A stretch of 7,024 nt of DNA from Erysipelotrichaceae bacterium (GTDB lineage Bacteria > Bacillota_I > Bacilli_A > Erysipelotrichales > Coprobacillaceae): assembly GCA_021202205.1 (NCBI GenBank), contig JAJQDJ010000081.1:1-7024 (forward strand), read 5' to 3'. The notes below the pieces were generated by a model. It saw nothing but the letters and a program-made list of their open reading frames with translations. It was not told the DNA's origin and ran no database searches. The position numbers and the translations under genes are program-made. This document shows positions 1 through 4,871 of the stretch, in pieces. How positions within the stretch are numbered: the stretch's first letter is position 1; each line of letters begins with the position of its first letter.

Positions 1-6
1 TAAAGA

Positions 7-38
7 AAGAAGTACCCTCTCATTTGAGGGTACTTCTT
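7..38. terminator. Perfect 13-bp hairpin, likely terminator of a flanking gene
   Basis: Bases 7-19 (AAGAAGTACCCTC) are the exact reverse complement of 26-38, with a 6-base loop at 20-25. Read on the minus strand the hairpin is followed by a U-rich run (revcomp TCTTTA), and on the plus strand by the weaker CTTAAGTT. It could therefore stop transcripts arriving from either side, best on the minus strand. The TAA at 1-3 could be the stop of a plus-strand gene lying outside the window, but that cannot be verified. Confidence 0.6.
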
Positions 39-54
39 AAGTTCATGCCATTGG

Positions 55-82
55 GCAATTCAATAAGAATTGCTTTTTGTTT
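55..82 (+). terminator. Rho-independent terminator of an upstream plus-strand gene
   Basis: The stem GCAATTC (55-61) pairs with GAATTGC (67-73) around the loop AATAA, and TTTTTGTTT (74-82) follows directly. This is the classic hairpin plus U-tract order on the plus strand. It sits upstream of the glucosidase promoter, so it most likely ends the transcript of a gene to the left of the window. The stem is short and AT-rich, so efficiency may be modest. Confidence 0.6.
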
Positions 83-125
83 ATGCGTTGTTTGGTTTGG
101 ATTTGTAGGTTTTTTATCTTTAATA

Positions 126-134
126 TGTTATAAT
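126..134 (+). promoter_or_regulatory. Extended -10 promoter of the 6-phospho-beta-glucosidase gene
   Basis: TGT followed by a perfect TATAAT (129-134) makes an extended -10 element for the housekeeping sigma factor. The -35 region at the usual 17-base spacing (106-111, TAGGTT) is poor, which is common for extended -10 promoters. Transcription would start near 141, giving a leader of about 59 bases. I see no clear BglG/LicT antiterminator (RAT) sequence and no convincing catabolite-response (cre) palindrome in that leader. Confidence 0.55.
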
Positions 135-199
135 AAAAAATAAGTAAATGTTAAAGCTCTTTTAGCAGATAAGATTAGAAAATATAAGGAGGAAAAACA

Positions 200-784
200 A
201 TGAGAGATGATTTTTTGTGTGGTGGCGCAACTGCAGCCAACCAGTATGAAGGTGGATATCTAGAAGGAGGCAAAGGTTTAAGTATTGCTGATGTAGAAAG
301 AGGTGCCAGACATGGTGTCAAGCGTCAAATTGATGATGAGATTATGGAAGGGGCTTTGTATCCAAGTCATGAAGCAACTGACTTCTATCATCATTATAAG
401 GAAGATATTGCTTTGTTTGCCGAAATGGGTTTTAAATGTTTCCGTATGTCTATTGCCTGGACGAGAATATTCCCACGTGGTGATGAAGAAACACCAAATG
501 AAGAAGGTTTAAAATTCTACGATAATGTTTTTGATGAATTATTGAAATATAACATTCAACCTGTTGTTACATTATCACATTATGAAACACCATTAACATT
601 AGTTAAAGAATATGGCTCATGGCGAAATAGAAAGTTGGTTGATTTCTTTGAAAGATATGCAAGAGTATGTTTTGAAAGATACAAAGGTAAAGTGAAATAT
701 TGGATGACATTTAATGAAATCAACGCTACTATGAGAATTGAAAGACCTTGGCATCAAGCAGGTTTTGATATTTGCAGAAGGTGA
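200..784 (+). CDS. 5' fragment of the frameshifted 6-phospho-beta-glucosidase
   Basis: As the sequence stands, translation from the ATG at 200 (SD AAGGAGG at 186-192) gives a 194-residue product. It carries the first half of the GH1 barrel up to QAG after the acid/base motif TFNEIN, then a few out-of-frame residues (FDICRR) before the TGA at 782-784. It lacks the nucleophile Glu and the phosphate-binding residues, so it should be inactive as a glycosidase on its own. Confidence 0.6.
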   Translation: MRDDFLCGGATAANQYEGGYLEGGKGLSIADVERGARHGVKRQIDDEIMEGALYPSHEATDFYHHYKEDIALFAEMGFKCFRMSIAWTRIFPRGDEETPNEEGLKFYDNVFDELLKYNIQPVVTLSHYETPLTLVKEYGSWRNRKLVDFFERYARVCFERYKGKVKYWMTFNEINATMRIERPWHQAGFDICRR

Positions 785-1613
785 AGATGCTAATCAAACT
801 GTCGTACAAGCATCTCATCATATGTTTGTAGCTAGTGCTAAAGCAGTCCTTGCAGGTCATGAAATTGATCCTGAAAATAAGATTGGATGTATGTTATTGG
901 TTCCTGAAACTTATGCAGCAACATGTGCTCCTGAAGATCAAATAGCTATGCGTGAAAAGATGTTATCACTTTATTATTATGGTGATGTTCATGTAAGAGG
1001 TTATTATAGTAATACTTGTACTGCTATGTGGAAAAGATTGAATGCACATGCTCCTGAAATGGAAGAAGGAGATTTGGATATTATCAAAGCTGGTAAGGTT
1101 GATTATATTGGTTTTAGTTATTATTTCTCTTCTATTGAAGGTGGTAATGCAGAACAAATTGAAGGTTCTGTTATTAGTGGTGGTAGAAATCCATACTTAA
1201 AGATTACTGATTGGGGATGGCAGATTGAACCAATAGGTTTACGTACAACATTAAATAAACTTTATGATAGATATCAAGTACCTTTATTTATTGTAGAAAA
1301 TGGTATGGGAGCTAGAGATGTAGTAGAGGAAGATGGTTCTATTCATGATCCTTATCGTATTGAATATTTAAGGGAACATATTAAAGAAATGATTAAAGCT
1401 GTTGAAGAAGATGATGTCGATTTAATGGGTTATACACCTTGGGGATGTATCGATTTGGTGAGTGCTGGTACTGGTGAAATGAGAAAACGTTATGGTTTTA
1501 TCTATGTAGATAAACATGATGATGGTACTGGTACATTAAATAGAAGTCGTAAAGATTCATTCTATTGGTATAAAAAAGTTATTGCATCTAATGGTGCTGA
1601 TTTATCAGATTAG
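738..1613 (+). CDS. 3' fragment of the frameshifted 6-phospho-beta-glucosidase
   Basis: This frame holds the second half of the GH1 enzyme: AEGEDANQTVVQASHH, GFSYYFSS, WGWQIEPIGLR, the nucleophile motif IVENG, GYTPWGCIDLVS and KRYGFIYVD. The farthest upstream possible start is a TTG at 738, with no SD before it; homology to the family begins only around 767. The first in-frame ATG (822) also has no SD. Independent translation is therefore unlikely, and this stretch is better read as the continuation of the gene starting at 200. Confidence 0.55.
   Translation: MKDLGIKQVLIFAEGEDANQTVVQASHHMFVASAKAVLAGHEIDPENKIGCMLLVPETYAATCAPEDQIAMREKMLSLYYYGDVHVRGYYSNTCTAMWKRLNAHAPEMEEGDLDIIKAGKVDYIGFSYYFSSIEGGNAEQIEGSVISGGRNPYLKITDWGWQIEPIGLRTTLNKLYDRYQVPLFIVENGMGARDVVEEDGSIHDPYRIEYLREHIKEMIKAVEEDDVDLMGYTPWGCIDLVSAGTGEMRKRYGFIYVDKHDDGTGTLNRSRKDSFYWYKKVIASNGADLSD
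763..766 (+). other. Site of the +1 frameshift (four-T run)
   Basis: The sequence reads CAA GCA GGT TTT GAT ATT TGC in the upstream frame. With one T fewer it reads CAA GCA GGT TTG ATA TTT GCA GAA, giving QAGLIFAE, which matches what follows in the downstream frame. A one-base insertion in this run is the most economical explanation of the break. Confidence 0.8.
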
Positions 1614-1639
1614 AAGAGTTTATCTCTTCTTTTTTGTTT
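1612..1639 (+). terminator. Rho-independent terminator after the glucosidase
   Basis: AGAAGAG (1612-1618) pairs with CTCTTCT (1624-1630) around the loop TTTAT, followed by TTTTTGTTT (1631-1639). The hairpin begins inside the TAG stop codon (1611-1613), so the gene is terminated immediately after translation ends. Confidence 0.8.
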
Positions 1640-1645
1640 GTTATG

Positions 1646-1654
1646 TGGTATAAT
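1646..1654 (+). promoter_or_regulatory. Extended -10 promoter of the GNAT operon
   Basis: TGG followed by a perfect TATAAT (1649-1654) lies right after the preceding terminator. There is no good -35 box, since the expected position falls within the terminator's stem and U-run. Transcription should begin near 1661, only about 11 bases before the preferred ATG at 1672, so the leader would be very short. Confidence 0.55.
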
Positions 1655-1671
1655 GCTTTTGGGTGATAATA

Positions 1672-2169
1672 ATGATTGAATTTAAAGATTTTAATAATAA
1701 CGATCTGGAATTAATGAAAGATGCATGGAATGATGTACTAGAAGATGGTATAGCTTTTCCTGGCTTAGATATGTTTGATACTGATTCGTTTAAAGATTAC
1801 TTATTACAACAATCTAAAGTCACTTGTATGTATGATAATAATACATTATTAGGTTATTATATTATCCATCCTAATAATATTGGGAGATGCTCCCATGTTG
1901 CTAATGCGTCTTATGTCATGCTTAAAGAAAGTAGAGGAAAACATTTAGGTAAAGTATTGGTGAAACAATCATTGATTGATGCTTATAATCTAGGTTTTAA
2001 AGGAATGCAATATAATGCTGTTGTTGCAAATAATGAAAAAGCATTACATATTTATGATAGTTTAGGATTTACTAGAGTTGGTATAATACCAAAAGGATTC
2101 TTGTTAAAAAATGGTACATATAGTGATATGTATGTGATGTATAAGGGATTAAAGAAAGAGATTATATGA
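1672..2169 (+). CDS. GNAT-family N-acetyltransferase
   Basis: The product (165 residues from ATG 1672) belongs to the GCN5-related N-acetyltransferases, which move an acetyl group from acetyl-CoA to an amine; the acceptor cannot be told from sequence. The N-terminus has the DVLEDGIAFPG segment seen in phosphinothricin/amino-acid acetyltransferase-like GNATs. The acetyl-CoA loop is SRGKHLG (residues 87-93), in which the usual middle Gly is His. The C-terminal motif NEKALHIYDSLGF (121-133) and VGIIPKGF follow. An in-frame GTG at 1663 would add three residues (MII), but it sits almost at the predicted transcription start. ATG 1672 with GGGTG just upstream fits better. It is the first gene of a three-gene operon, and its TGA overlaps the next ATG by four bases (ATGA, 2166-2169), indicating translational coupling. 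Confidence 0.85.
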   Translation: MIEFKDFNNNDLELMKDAWNDVLEDGIAFPGLDMFDTDSFKDYLLQQSKVTCMYDNNTLLGYYIIHPNNIGRCSHVANASYVMLKESRGKHLGKVLVKQSLIDAYNLGFKGMQYNAVVANNEKALHIYDSLGFTRVGIIPKGFLLKNGTYSDMYVMYKGLKKEII

Positions 2170-2684
2170 AAAAAATAATAAGCCTATTATTAAGTCTGTT
2201 TATATTATTAGGGTGTTCTCCTTCAGAAGCAGCGACAACATTAGAAATTGAAGGAATTATTGAAATAGAATACGAAGAGTTAATACAGAATTTAAATTCA
2301 AATGTTAGATTTTTATTATATATTGGTAGGCCCAATTGTGGTGATTGTCAAACGTTTTATCCTTATTTAGAAGAATATATTGAGGAACACGAAGGTACTG
2401 GTATTTATTATCTTAATATTAAAGCTTTTAGAGATGCTGCTAAAGCAGATGATGCCAGTGATGAAGAAGTCGAGTTTTATGAAAACCTATATACAGAACT
2501 TGATTTTGATTGGACACCAACCATTCATGTCGTTGAAAATGGTAAGTTTACAGCAACATACCAATATTTAGATGAAGATTATTATGAAATAGAAGATAGA
2601 GAAGAACAAATACAACGTAAACAAGAATTCCTGGATGAATTTGAAACTTTTATGGATGACTATTTTAAGGAGGCATTACAATGA
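2166..2684 (+). CDS. Thioredoxin-like lipoprotein with CGDC motif
   Basis: The 172-residue protein starts with a lipoprotein signal peptide: MKK, a leucine/isoleucine core, and the lipobox LLGC with the lipidated Cys at 17. It should therefore be anchored on the outer face of the membrane. The mature part is a thioredoxin fold: FLLYIGRPNCGDCQTF gives the redox pair Cys58-Gly-Asp-Cys61, and DWTPTIHV supplies the cis-Pro at about 118, followed by the ENGKF strand turn. The Asp within the CxxC motif recalls the bacteriocin-accessory (PedC/BrcD-like) branch of thioredoxins, but no bacteriocin gene is nearby. The likely role is thiol-disulfide exchange on exported proteins; the partner is unknown. 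The C-terminus (residues 135-172) is very acidic and probably helical. Translation is coupled to the gene before (ATGA) and the gene after (ATGA at 2681-2684). Confidence 0.8.
   Translation: MKKIISLLLSLFILLGCSPSEAATTLEIEGIIEIEYEELIQNLNSNVRFLLYIGRPNCGDCQTFYPYLEEYIEEHEGTGIYYLNIKAFRDAAKADDASDEEVEFYENLYTELDFDWTPTIHVVENGKFTATYQYLDEDYYEIEDREEQIQRKQEFLDEFETFMDDYFKEALQ
2667..2673 (+). promoter_or_regulatory. Strong ribosome binding site inside the upstream gene
   Basis: AAGGAGG lies within the last codons of the lipoprotein gene, 7 bases before the ATG at 2681. It fixes the start of the zinc-ribbon protein and shows that this gene can load ribosomes itself as well as by coupling through the ATGA overlap. 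Confidence 0.75.
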
Positions 2685-3481
2685 AAAAATGTCCTAGATG
2701 TGGCAAAGAAATCAATGGTGGAGAAAAATATTGTCCTCATTGTGGTTTAGATTTAGATAGTGGTTATAAACCAGAACATAAACATAGTAAATTAAGATTA
2801 TATGGGCCTTGGATACTCATATTTATAGGATTATTTGGTATGATGTTTTATCAGGCCTTTAATGTAACGTCTTCTATTATTTCTTCAACGAGTGAAATGA
2901 GTTCATTGCAGGATGTATCTGATGATAGTGCTACTTATATACTGGCTAGTTATGACACCCTAGCTGATTTTCAAAATGCCTACAACGAAGCAAGCAGTTA
3001 TGTTAGTGATATCATGAGTTGTGAAGAAACATTGAGTGATTATACATTTGATAAATCTTATTCTATTATAGTTTATGATAATTATAATATAGCTTTTGAA
3101 CTCAATTATTCAGTTACAATCAATGATAATCTTACTTTAAAAATAAATAGAAGCTATGATCGAGCACATACTTACAATGATGAAACCATTACTTTAAAGA
3201 AAACAGGCCTATCATCATTTGAAGAATTACTACTAACTGAAGATGAATTAACTATTATTCAAAACTATCATAGTGATACGACTACGGTTGAAACAATGAT
3301 GAGTCAAATTCAAACAAGAGAAGAAGAATTCGAAAGCAAGAAAGAAACATTAGGGCATTATGGTATGGGTGAATATGAAGATAGCTCTTCATATGTGATT
3401 CATCGTCAGGATACGAGTTATTATATAGTTGTCAAAGATAGTTTTACAGCAGATGAATATATTTCTAAAGAGATTTATTAA
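2681..3481 (+). CDS. Zinc-ribbon protein with one transmembrane segment
   Basis: The 266-residue protein begins with a zinc ribbon of the CPRCG/CPHCG type (Cys4, Cys7, Cys18, Cys21), which should bind one Zn ion in the cytoplasm. A short charged linker (KPEHKHSKLRLYG) leads to a single transmembrane helix at about 43-62. The remaining 200 residues, rich in Ser, Thr, Tyr and Asp, would be extracellular and resemble no family I can name. Zinc-ribbon plus one-membrane-helix proteins are common in Firmicutes and most have no assigned function. The start is fixed by AAGGAGG at 2667-2673. It is the last gene of the GNAT-lipoprotein operon. Its shared surface location with the preceding thiol-redox lipoprotein suggests an envelope role, but that is inference. 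Confidence 0.75.
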   Translation: MKKCPRCGKEINGGEKYCPHCGLDLDSGYKPEHKHSKLRLYGPWILIFIGLFGMMFYQAFNVTSSIISSTSEMSSLQDVSDDSATYILASYDTLADFQNAYNEASSYVSDIMSCEETLSDYTFDKSYSIIVYDNYNIAFELNYSVTINDNLTLKINRSYDRAHTYNDETITLKKTGLSSFEELLLTEDELTIIQNYHSDTTTVETMMSQIQTREEEFESKKETLGHYGMGEYEDSSSYVIHRQDTSYYIVVKDSFTADEYISKEIY

Positions 3482-3494
3482 AAATCTCTTTTTT
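3467..3494 (+). terminator. Terminator whose loop holds both convergent stop codons
   Basis: AAAGAGATTT (3467-3476) pairs perfectly with AAATCTCTTT (3482-3491) around the loop ATTAA, followed by TTT (run of T at 3489-3494) and GTTG. The loop contains TAA of the plus-strand gene (3479-3481) and, on the other strand, the TAA of the convergent gene (3478-3480). On the plus strand the U-tract is good. On the minus strand it is weak (TTTAGAAA), so it mainly ends the GNAT operon. Confidence 0.7.
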
Positions 3495-3921
3495 GTTGTA
3501 ATGTAGTATACTTGCAAACTCTAGTTATTGCTTCATTATCATCAAAATTATCAATACTTTGCATCATTTTGGATATAACTTCTTTTGGTAAAGGTATATC
3601 TTCAATTATTAGATTATTAAAAAGTTCATCTAATCTTGTGCTAAAGGTTAGTTTTCCATTTTCTTTTGTTGCGTTAATAATTTCTAAATTGATATAATAC
3701 ATAAATTTATTGTCATTGATATGAGAAAATTTTTCAACTGTCTTGACTTTCATAACAACTTTTTGAACAAATCTTGCAATCTTTGCTTCTAAACTTATAC
3801 TTTGAGAAGGTACTTTAGAAAATATATCTCTAAGATCTTTATCTAATTGCTTCTCAACAAAAATATCACATTCCTTAAGCGCATATTCAATAATTGTTCT
3901 AGCTAAATTCTCATCACTCAT
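3478..3921 (-). CDS. Hypothetical protein, body of a possibly frame-split gene
   Basis: I do not recognise this 147-residue protein. It is highly charged and looks helical, with no signal peptide, membrane segment or metal motif. Notable segments are ENLARTIIEYALKECDIF near the N-terminus and a DNFDDNEAITRVCKY stretch near the C-terminus. The start chosen is ATG 3921, preceded by AAAGGA at a 6-base spacing. A TTG one codon earlier (3924) is too close to that SD. However, a far better SD and ATG lie upstream (3979-3984 and 3970) and open a short frame that runs into this gene. A 7-bp tandem duplication at 3910-3923 separates the two frames. The SD for ATG 3921 lies in sequence that would encode QRN of the upstream part, so it may be accidental. 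The gene converges on the zinc-ribbon gene, and the two stop codons overlap. Confidence 0.65.
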   Translation of the reverse strand: MSDENLARTIIEYALKECDIFVEKQLDKDLRDIFSKVPSQSISLEAKIARFVQKVVMKVKTVEKFSHINDNKFMYYINLEIINATKENGKLTFSTRLDELFNNLIIEDIPLPKEVISKMMQSIDNFDDNEAITRVCKYTTLQQKRDF

Positions 3922-3923
3922 CA
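3910..3923. repeat. Perfect 7-bp tandem duplication at a frame break
   Basis: CTCATCA occurs twice back to back (3910-3916 and 3917-3923; TGATGAG twice on the coding minus strand). Deleting one copy turns AAT ATT GAT GAG TGA into AAT ATT GAT GAG AAT TTA GCT. This fuses the upstream 18-codon frame to the downstream gene without adding or losing a residue at the join (NIDENLAR). Adding seven bases shifts the frame by one, so the duplication explains the split by itself. Confidence 0.7.
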
Positions 3924-3970
3924 ATATTCCTTTGCCTTCTAAATATAGTTGTAATACCTTCTTTAATCAT
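3914..3970 (-). CDS. 18-codon upstream frame: split N-terminus or leader peptide
   Basis: ATG 3970 stands 8 bases after a perfect AGGAGG (3979-3984 on the plus coordinates), the strongest start signal for this minus-strand unit. It encodes MIKEGITTIFRRQRNIDE and stops at TGA (3914-3916), overlapping the next gene's ATG 3921 by 8 bases. Two readings are possible. It may be the true N-terminus of the downstream protein, cut off by the 7-bp duplication; the intact protein would have about 161 residues. Or it may be a small leader peptide whose termination feeds ribosomes to the overlapping downstream start. The seamless join after removing one repeat copy favours the first. Confidence 0.5.
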   Translation of the reverse strand: MIKEGITTIFRRQRNIDE

Positions 3971-3978
3971 TTATATGT

Positions 3979-3984
3979 CCTCCT
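3979..3984 (-). promoter_or_regulatory. Ribosome binding site of the upstream frame
   Basis: The plus strand CCTCCT is AGGAGG on the minus strand, 8 bases from ATG 3970. It decides that translation of the minus-strand unit begins upstream of the annotated body (ATG 3921). A possible promoter lies just beyond, with GATAAT on the minus strand around 4000-4006 and no good -35 box, so I do not call it separately. Confidence 0.7.
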
Positions 3985-4065
3985 ATTAATAAAATATTAT
4001 CAAATACACATTTCTAAGTAAAGTGAAAAAACTTTATGAGAATTATTTTATTAATGTGCAATTTT

Positions 4066-4074
4066 TGTTATAAT
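4066..4074 (+). promoter_or_regulatory. Extended -10 promoter of the HAD-hisC operon
   Basis: TGT followed by TATAAT (4069-4074) is an extended -10 element; the -35 position (4046-4051, TTTTAT) is weak. Transcription would begin near 4081, which is within or at the edge of the SD AGGAGGTGG (4080-4088) and only about 11 bases ahead of the ATG at 4092. The intergenic stretch 3971-4091 also carries the divergent minus-strand unit's start signals. Confidence 0.55.
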
Positions 4075-4091
4075 GGGGCAGGAGGTGGCTT

Positions 4092-4871
4092 ATGTTATTA
4101 TTTAGCGATTTAGACGGTACATTAATAGATGAACATCAACAATTATCTCATATCAATAGACAAAAACTACATCAACTACAAGATAAAGGTCATCAAATTG
4201 CGATATGTACGGAAAGAAATATACTAGAAATGATACCTAATATTGAAATGTTAGATTTACCATTTGATTATCTTGTTTTAAATAATGGGGCTCATATTTT
4301 AAATAAAAATTTAGAAACACTTTATGAAAAAGTCATTGATAAAAATATAGGTATTGATATTTTAAATCATACAATCACTTATCAACATATGTGGTCATAT
4401 TTTAGTGATGGTTATATTAATTTGGCATATAAAGATGGCGTAACTTATGATCATGCGATTATTGGCCAACCACCCATTGATACAAATTATCAAGAGGCTT
4501 ATCAAAATGTTGATCATTATCAAATCATATGTTTTAATCAAGATAATCATCAGATTGATGAATCTCAAATATGTTATGACTATGTTGTGAATCATTATAG
4601 TGAATATATAGAAGCTTACTTTAATACATATTTTGTAGACATTGTACCAAAAGGATGTTCTAAAGGTAGTGGTATGAAAGAATTATTAAAAATACTCAAC
4701 TATCATGATGATACATATGCTATAGGTGATTCATATAATGACATATCAATGTTACAACAAGCCACTTATGGTTATACATTTAATCATGTTGATAAAGATA
4801 TACAAAAACATGCTTATAAAACAGTTCATAAATTTTATGAAGTTATCGATGATATGTTAGGGGGAATATAA
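4092..4871 (+). CDS. Cof-type HAD-superfamily (IIB) phosphatase
   Basis: This 259-residue protein is a haloacid-dehalogenase-like hydrolase of the Cof/IIB class, cytoplasmic Mg-dependent phosphatases that act on sugar phosphates, nucleotides or cofactors such as FMN and PLP. Motif I is DLDGTL (nucleophile Asp6, acid/base Asp8). Motif II is Thr40 in ICTERN, where most relatives have TGR. Motif III is Lys191 in VPKGCSKGSG. Motif IV is GDSYNDISM (Asp213, Asp217). The cap lies between residues about 80 and 185, as expected for class IIB, and is unusually rich in His, Tyr and Asn/Gln. AGGAGGTGG six bases before the ATG fixes the start. It is the first gene of the operon, and its TAA (4869-4871) is followed directly by the hisC ATG with no gap. 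That adjacency allows the guess that it dephosphorylates histidinol phosphate, but a general sugar-phosphatase role is equally possible. Confidence 0.85.
   Translation: MLLFSDLDGTLIDEHQQLSHINRQKLHQLQDKGHQIAICTERNILEMIPNIEMLDLPFDYLVLNNGAHILNKNLETLYEKVIDKNIGIDILNHTITYQHMWSYFSDGYINLAYKDGVTYDHAIIGQPPIDTNYQEAYQNVDHYQIICFNQDNHQIDESQICYDYVVNHYSEYIEAYFNTYFVDIVPKGCSKGSGMKELLKILNYHDDTYAIGDSYNDISMLQQATYGYTFNHVDKDIQKHAYKTVHKFYEVIDDMLGGI

Larger units (their letters stand above)
200..1613 (+). pseudogene. 6-phospho-beta-glucosidase (GH1), frameshifted
   Basis: This is a family GH1 6-phospho-beta-glucosidase of the BglA/AscB type. The enzyme hydrolyses phosphorylated beta-glucosides such as cellobiose-6-P or salicin-6-P in the cytoplasm after PTS uptake. 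The start ATG follows AAGGAGG (186-192) at a 7-base spacing. The N-terminal part shows GGATAANQYEG (residues 8-18), YPSHEATDFYHHYKED, and the acid/base motif TFNEIN with Glu173. After correction the nucleophile lies in IVENG (about Glu366, codon 1296-1298). The 6-phosphate pocket S-x7-K-x-Y falls near Ser421, Lys429 and Tyr431 (SAGTGEMRKRYG). The frame changes within TTTT at 763-766. Removing one T gives QAGLIFAEGEDANQ and a continuous protein of about 470 residues, which is normal for the family. There are no other stops, so the damage is either recent or a sequencing error. Residue 7 is Cys where relatives usually have Trp (FLWGG). The gene is monocistronic, with a terminator right after it. 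Confidence 0.88.

Noticed and set aside
45..143. A 32-codon, very hydrophobic plus-strand frame starting at ATG 45
   Set aside because: It has no SD, its start lies between two hairpins, and it runs through the terminator at 55-82 and the glucosidase promoter. The hydrophobicity is explained by T-rich DNA, which encodes Phe, Leu and Val by chance.
148..175. Possible catabolite-response or regulator palindrome (AAAGCTCTTT) in the glucosidase leader
   Set aside because: Only four paired bases on each side, and the match to the cre consensus fails at the central CG. Too weak to call.
760..784. Programmed ribosomal frameshift as an explanation of the glucosidase break
   Set aside because: No in-frame stop or rare codon sits at the slip position, there is no SD-like stimulator at the right distance, and GH1 enzymes are not known to use recoding.
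966..1157. Minus-strand open frame inside the glucosidase gene
   Set aside because: It is a shadow of a strongly conserved coding region, without SD or recognisable motif. The same applies to other overlapping frames at 303-512, 2380-2571, 3512-3697 and 4395-4595.
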